DNA of 64,000 bases, taken from NCBI GenBank assembly GCA_013298895.1, contig JAAFJM010000005.1, positions 42,229 to 106,228 on the forward strand, given 5' to 3'. The DNA comes from Bacteroidota bacterium. GTDB taxonomy: Bacteria > Bacteroidota > Bacteroidia > UKL13-3. The translations under genes and the position numbers were made by a program. How positions within the stretch are numbered: the stretch's first letter is position 1; each line of letters begins with the position of its first letter. This document shows, one piece after another, positions 61,844 to 64,000 of the stretch. The notes beneath the pieces were generated by a model, which was not told the DNA's origin, did no database searches, and saw nothing but the letters and a program-made list of their open reading frames with translations.

Positions 61844-62346
61844 CTGTAAGTATTTTTAACGGAATAATCTTCAATAATAAAATGACGCTGAGGGCCAGAG
61901 AAATTAATTGTAAAAGCTAAACCTGCATAAAAAGTTGCTGCTATATATTTTCCTATATATTGATCTTGTCGCATGCCTCCTGGCGTTTGTGTGTATAATG
62001 CTAATGAGCCAGCTGTAAAGAAAATGGTGCTGAGTAATTTAAGTCCATTTAAAATAGTATAATTAGGTAAATTTAAATATTGAATAGTTGACACATTAAT
62101 ATGCAAGGTTTCCGACAAATCCTTTGGGTTGCTTAAATAAATAGTATCTTGTTCTATTGAATCAATTATTATTCTGCTTAATAAATCAGGAGCATCATCT
62201 TTTAACTGAATTAAAGCACTATGCGGTAGTTTGAAAATGGTTTTTAAATGATTTGCCTTGTTTGTAAATACAATTTGTTTTTGTTGGGCCATAACATTTA
62301 AACAAAAAAATATAGAAAATAGAATTAGTATTTTATGTTTTTTCAT
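61840..62346 (-). CDS. Small exported/membrane protein of unknown family (paralog group A)
   Basis: A 168-residue protein with signal peptide (cleavage near VMAQ), a domain with DSIEQDTIYLSNPKDLSETL and HINVSTIQYLNLP, then hydrophobic segments around residues 100-118 and 133-150. Similar in plan to its neighbours at 61283 and 63600. Overlaps the next gene by four bases (ATGA), so they are translationally coupled. Confidence 0.65.
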   Translation of the reverse strand: MKKHKILILFSIFFCLNVMAQQKQIVFTNKANHLKTIFKLPHSALIQLKDDAPDLLSRIIIDSIEQDTIYLSNPKDLSETLHINVSTIQYLNLPNYTILNGLKLLSTIFFTAGSLALYTQTPGGMRQDQYIGKYIAATFYAGLAFTINFSGPQRHFIIEDYSVKNTYR

Positions 62347-62347
62347 A

Positions 62348-63013
62348 CTATAGTTTATACATTAAACTAAGTGAAATATTAATATAAAAGCCATTGCCAA
62401 ATCCTTGAGATGGTGTATAACTTGAACCTTCTTGTATTCCCGGAATAACCTTTTTAAAAGGTATATGATTGTTTATCTTAATTCCAAACATGTAACCCAT
62501 TCCGTAATGTATTTTAGATGTTAGTTTGTGAATTATATTTGCCTCATATTCAACTGAATGGTAGTTGTTCTGTTCTTTGTATTCTGTAGAATAAATGCCA
62601 TATAATGGATCGTATTTTTTAAATGTGGCCTTTTCGTTGGCAAATGTTGAATTGAAGTTAATTAAATGTAAAACACTAAAAGTTGGTCTGGTTAACTTTG
62701 AAATAACTACCCCTGTTTTTATAAAATAAACCTCAAAACTCTGTTTGAAATCTGTATTGTAGGTATTGTAAGTTCTAATGTTGGAAAGATTATATACTGG
62801 CACATTATTTTTTGAGCCTTCGCCATATCCTCCGCGTATTGCAAATGACAGACCATCGTTATTTATATGTAAAAATGAAATTTCGGAAGGCATTAAATCT
62901 ATTAGCCTAGCTTGATAACCAATATAGTTTTTTGTATTACTTTGGAAATTTATTTGCGCAGTAATATTTAAATGAATTATAAATATAATAATTAATGTTA
63001 GTTTAAATTTCAT
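62348..63013 (-). CDS. Predicted outer-membrane barrel protein
   Basis: A 221-residue protein with signal peptide (LTLIIIFIIHLNITAQ). Alternating strands follow, with FAIRGGYGEGSKNNVP near residue 57 and an end GFYINISLSLMYKL typical of an eight-strand barrel. One base separates it from the next gene downstream; same operon as the small proteins around it. Confidence 0.65.
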   Translation of the reverse strand: MKFKLTLIIIFIIHLNITAQINFQSNTKNYIGYQARLIDLMPSEISFLHINNDGLSFAIRGGYGEGSKNNVPVYNLSNIRTYNTYNTDFKQSFEVYFIKTGVVISKLTRPTFSVLHLINFNSTFANEKATFKKYDPLYGIYSTEYKEQNNYHSVEYEANIIHKLTSKIHYGMGYMFGIKINNHIPFKKVIPGIQEGSSYTPSQGFGNGFYINISLSLMYKL

Positions 63014-63016
63014 TTG

Positions 63017-63472
63017 TTATGGAGTAATAAAAAATATATCATAAATATTTACATCACCATATGTTCCATACTTGTAACTATTTGTTTGTTTAATTTCAAT
63101 TTTTGAAAAAGTATGATAAAGTATACTAGGTCTCAATTGGATGTCATTGATTACTTGATCCCCGTAGCATCTACTTGAACTATAGCTATAATTATTTTCT
63201 ACGTTTACTACCAATGTATCTATACTATTTTTAGTTTCTACAATCAATTTGGTAGGCATATTATCTGATATTATTAAACCAGCCAATGTATCATTTGGTG
63301 TAAATATTTTTTCAGATCCTATGTAGCTGATTTTTAATATTTTGTTTGAAGTATCTGTTAATGCTATTTTTCTATAGTAGTAACTTTTATAATAACTATA
63401 ACCGCCATCGTCACCATAACCACAGCAGCCGGTTAGAAAAAAAAGTACTATAAAAAAATTGTAATTTTTCAT
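63017..63472 (-). CDS. Predicted lipoprotein, unknown
   Basis: A 151-residue lipoprotein: MKNYNFFIVLFFLTGC (Cys16), then a glycine- and tyrosine-rich stretch (CGYGDDGGYSYYKSYYYR) and a beta-rich body. ATG 63472 is chosen over the longer frame (63499) because the lipobox starts there. No family recognised. It sits three bases before the barrel gene. Confidence 0.65.
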   Translation of the reverse strand: MKNYNFFIVLFFLTGCCGYGDDGGYSYYKSYYYRKIALTDTSNKILKISYIGSEKIFTPNDTLAGLIISDNMPTKLIVETKNSIDTLVVNVENNYSYSSSRCYGDQVINDIQLRPSILYHTFSKIEIKQTNSYKYGTYGDVNIYDIFFITP

Positions 63473-63599
63473 TTTTATGTTGTAAATCAAAAATAACATA
63501 TTTTAGTAGTATAGCAAGCATTTTAATCGTGGAGATTATTTTGGTCAATCAAAAATAATTTTATCATTATAAGAAAAAATTCGTTTTAAATTGGGGTCA

Positions 63600-64000
63600 T
63601 TATATAATCCAATTATTTAAATAAAGTCCTTTTTTAGGGTGTAATATTGAAGTCAATAAGGATGTTCCAAATAATATTAAAGGTATGTTTGAAAAAAAAA
63701 AACAGGAACTATATGGTGGTATTTTGATACTGTAATAATTTACTATTCCCATTACCGACATATTACTTGCAAGTAAAATTCTGTTTCCTATAGTTTGTTG
63801 CTTTATTCTATCTATTTTAGTTATAGCGTAAATTGGAATTGCAATATTTTTGTTAAACAGTAAAGAGTCTTTATTACACCCAATTAATTTAAGTTTAATT
63901 CCAGAAATTGAGTCATATGAATTAGTTATTTCACTGCCAAAAAATGGCAATAAATAATTTTTAAGGTGAATTTGAAAGTACCTATTGGTAATGAGTTTAA
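63600..64000 (-). CDS. Small membrane protein of paralog group A, 5' end outside the window
   Basis: The minus-strand frame is open from 63600 to the right edge (about 133 residues). An internal TTG at 63950 is a poor start, so the N-terminus most likely lies beyond the window. The visible part has LIGCNKDSLLFNKNIAIPIY and ITKIDRI, then two hydrophobic segments (about residues 67-85 and 90-110 of the visible part), the same plan as 61283 and 61840. Confidence 0.6.
   Translation of the reverse strand, partial: KLITNRYFQIHLKNYLLPFFGSEITNSYDSISGIKLKLIGCNKDSLLFNKNIAIPIYAITKIDRIKQQTIGNRILLASNMSVMGIVNYYSIKIPPYSSCFFFSNIPLILFGTSLLTSILHPKKGLYLNNWII

Overview
The window is AT-rich DNA from a member of the Bacteroidota, probably a Sphingobacteriia/Chitinophagia-like lineage. 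The evidence is: type IX secretion (T9SS) C-terminal sorting domains with YPNPA motifs, promoter boxes of the TAnnTTTG kind, starts without obvious Shine-Dalgarno sequences, a LruC-domain lipoprotein, SusR/HTCS-like beta-propeller signalling, a Bacteroidota-style AsnS with a large insertion, and atpD-atpC standing apart from the other ATP synthase genes. It reads as ordinary chromosome, not phage or plasmid.

Layout. 1-10 kb: end of a LolC/E-type permease gene, NamZ muramidase, GT9 glycosyltransferase, a CAP-domain lipoprotein, tRNA-Asn, a PfkB sugar kinase, cysS and a large PIG-L deacetylase. 10-20 kb: cyanophycinase, a small acidic protein, a cation/proton antiporter with a tandem UspA protein, an M28 peptidase, a broken small membrane protein gene, a YihY protein, a VOC lipoprotein and an LtaS-like sulfatase-fold enzyme. 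20-33 kb: atpD-atpC, fur, purA, a Fic AMPylase-like gene behind a palindrome, a cysteine-free IscA-like protein, pyrD, a [2Fe-2S] ferredoxin, a MazG-like hydrolase, a FucP-type sugar transporter and a B12-binding radical SAM protein. 33-38.5 kb: a MacB-like ABC exporter operon (ATPase, two permeases, adaptor, secreted protein). 40-50 kb: a gene block for secreted and outer-membrane proteins, described below. 50-64 kb: an AraC-MGMT fusion, a YjbR protein, a 180-bp MITE-like element, asnS, a LruC-domain protein, a DUF2167 pseudogene, the class II ribonucleotide reductase, tRNA-Cys and a cluster of small envelope proteins cut by the window edge.

The most interesting part is 40.4-49.7 kb. A periplasmic beta-propeller/Y_Y_Y histidine kinase and a NarL-type response regulator sit beside three transcription units encoding a six-Asp-box T9SS protein, a second T9SS protein with a lipoprotein, and a large exported protein with an outer-membrane barrel. 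Each of these three units, and the response regulator gene itself, has the same palindrome (consensus AATACAGCA-N2-TGCTGTATT, a 7-2-7 heptamer arrangement inside 9-bp arms). In all four cases it lies exactly 21 nt upstream of a weak -7 box of the form [C/G]AnnTTTG. This looks like a complete, self-regulated two-component regulon for surface/secreted proteins, with the operator readable from sequence alone.

Other structures of note: a MITE-like element with perfect 17-bp terminal inverted repeats and an 8-bp target duplication that split a terminator; families of word-like intergenic repeats that flank genes in inverted orientation; gene relics (a T9SS sorting-domain tail, a DUF2167 protein, a nonsense-broken membrane protein, a copy of a PIG-L 3' end); and a palindrome in front of fic. 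All functional statements come from reading sequence motifs; no database search was possible.
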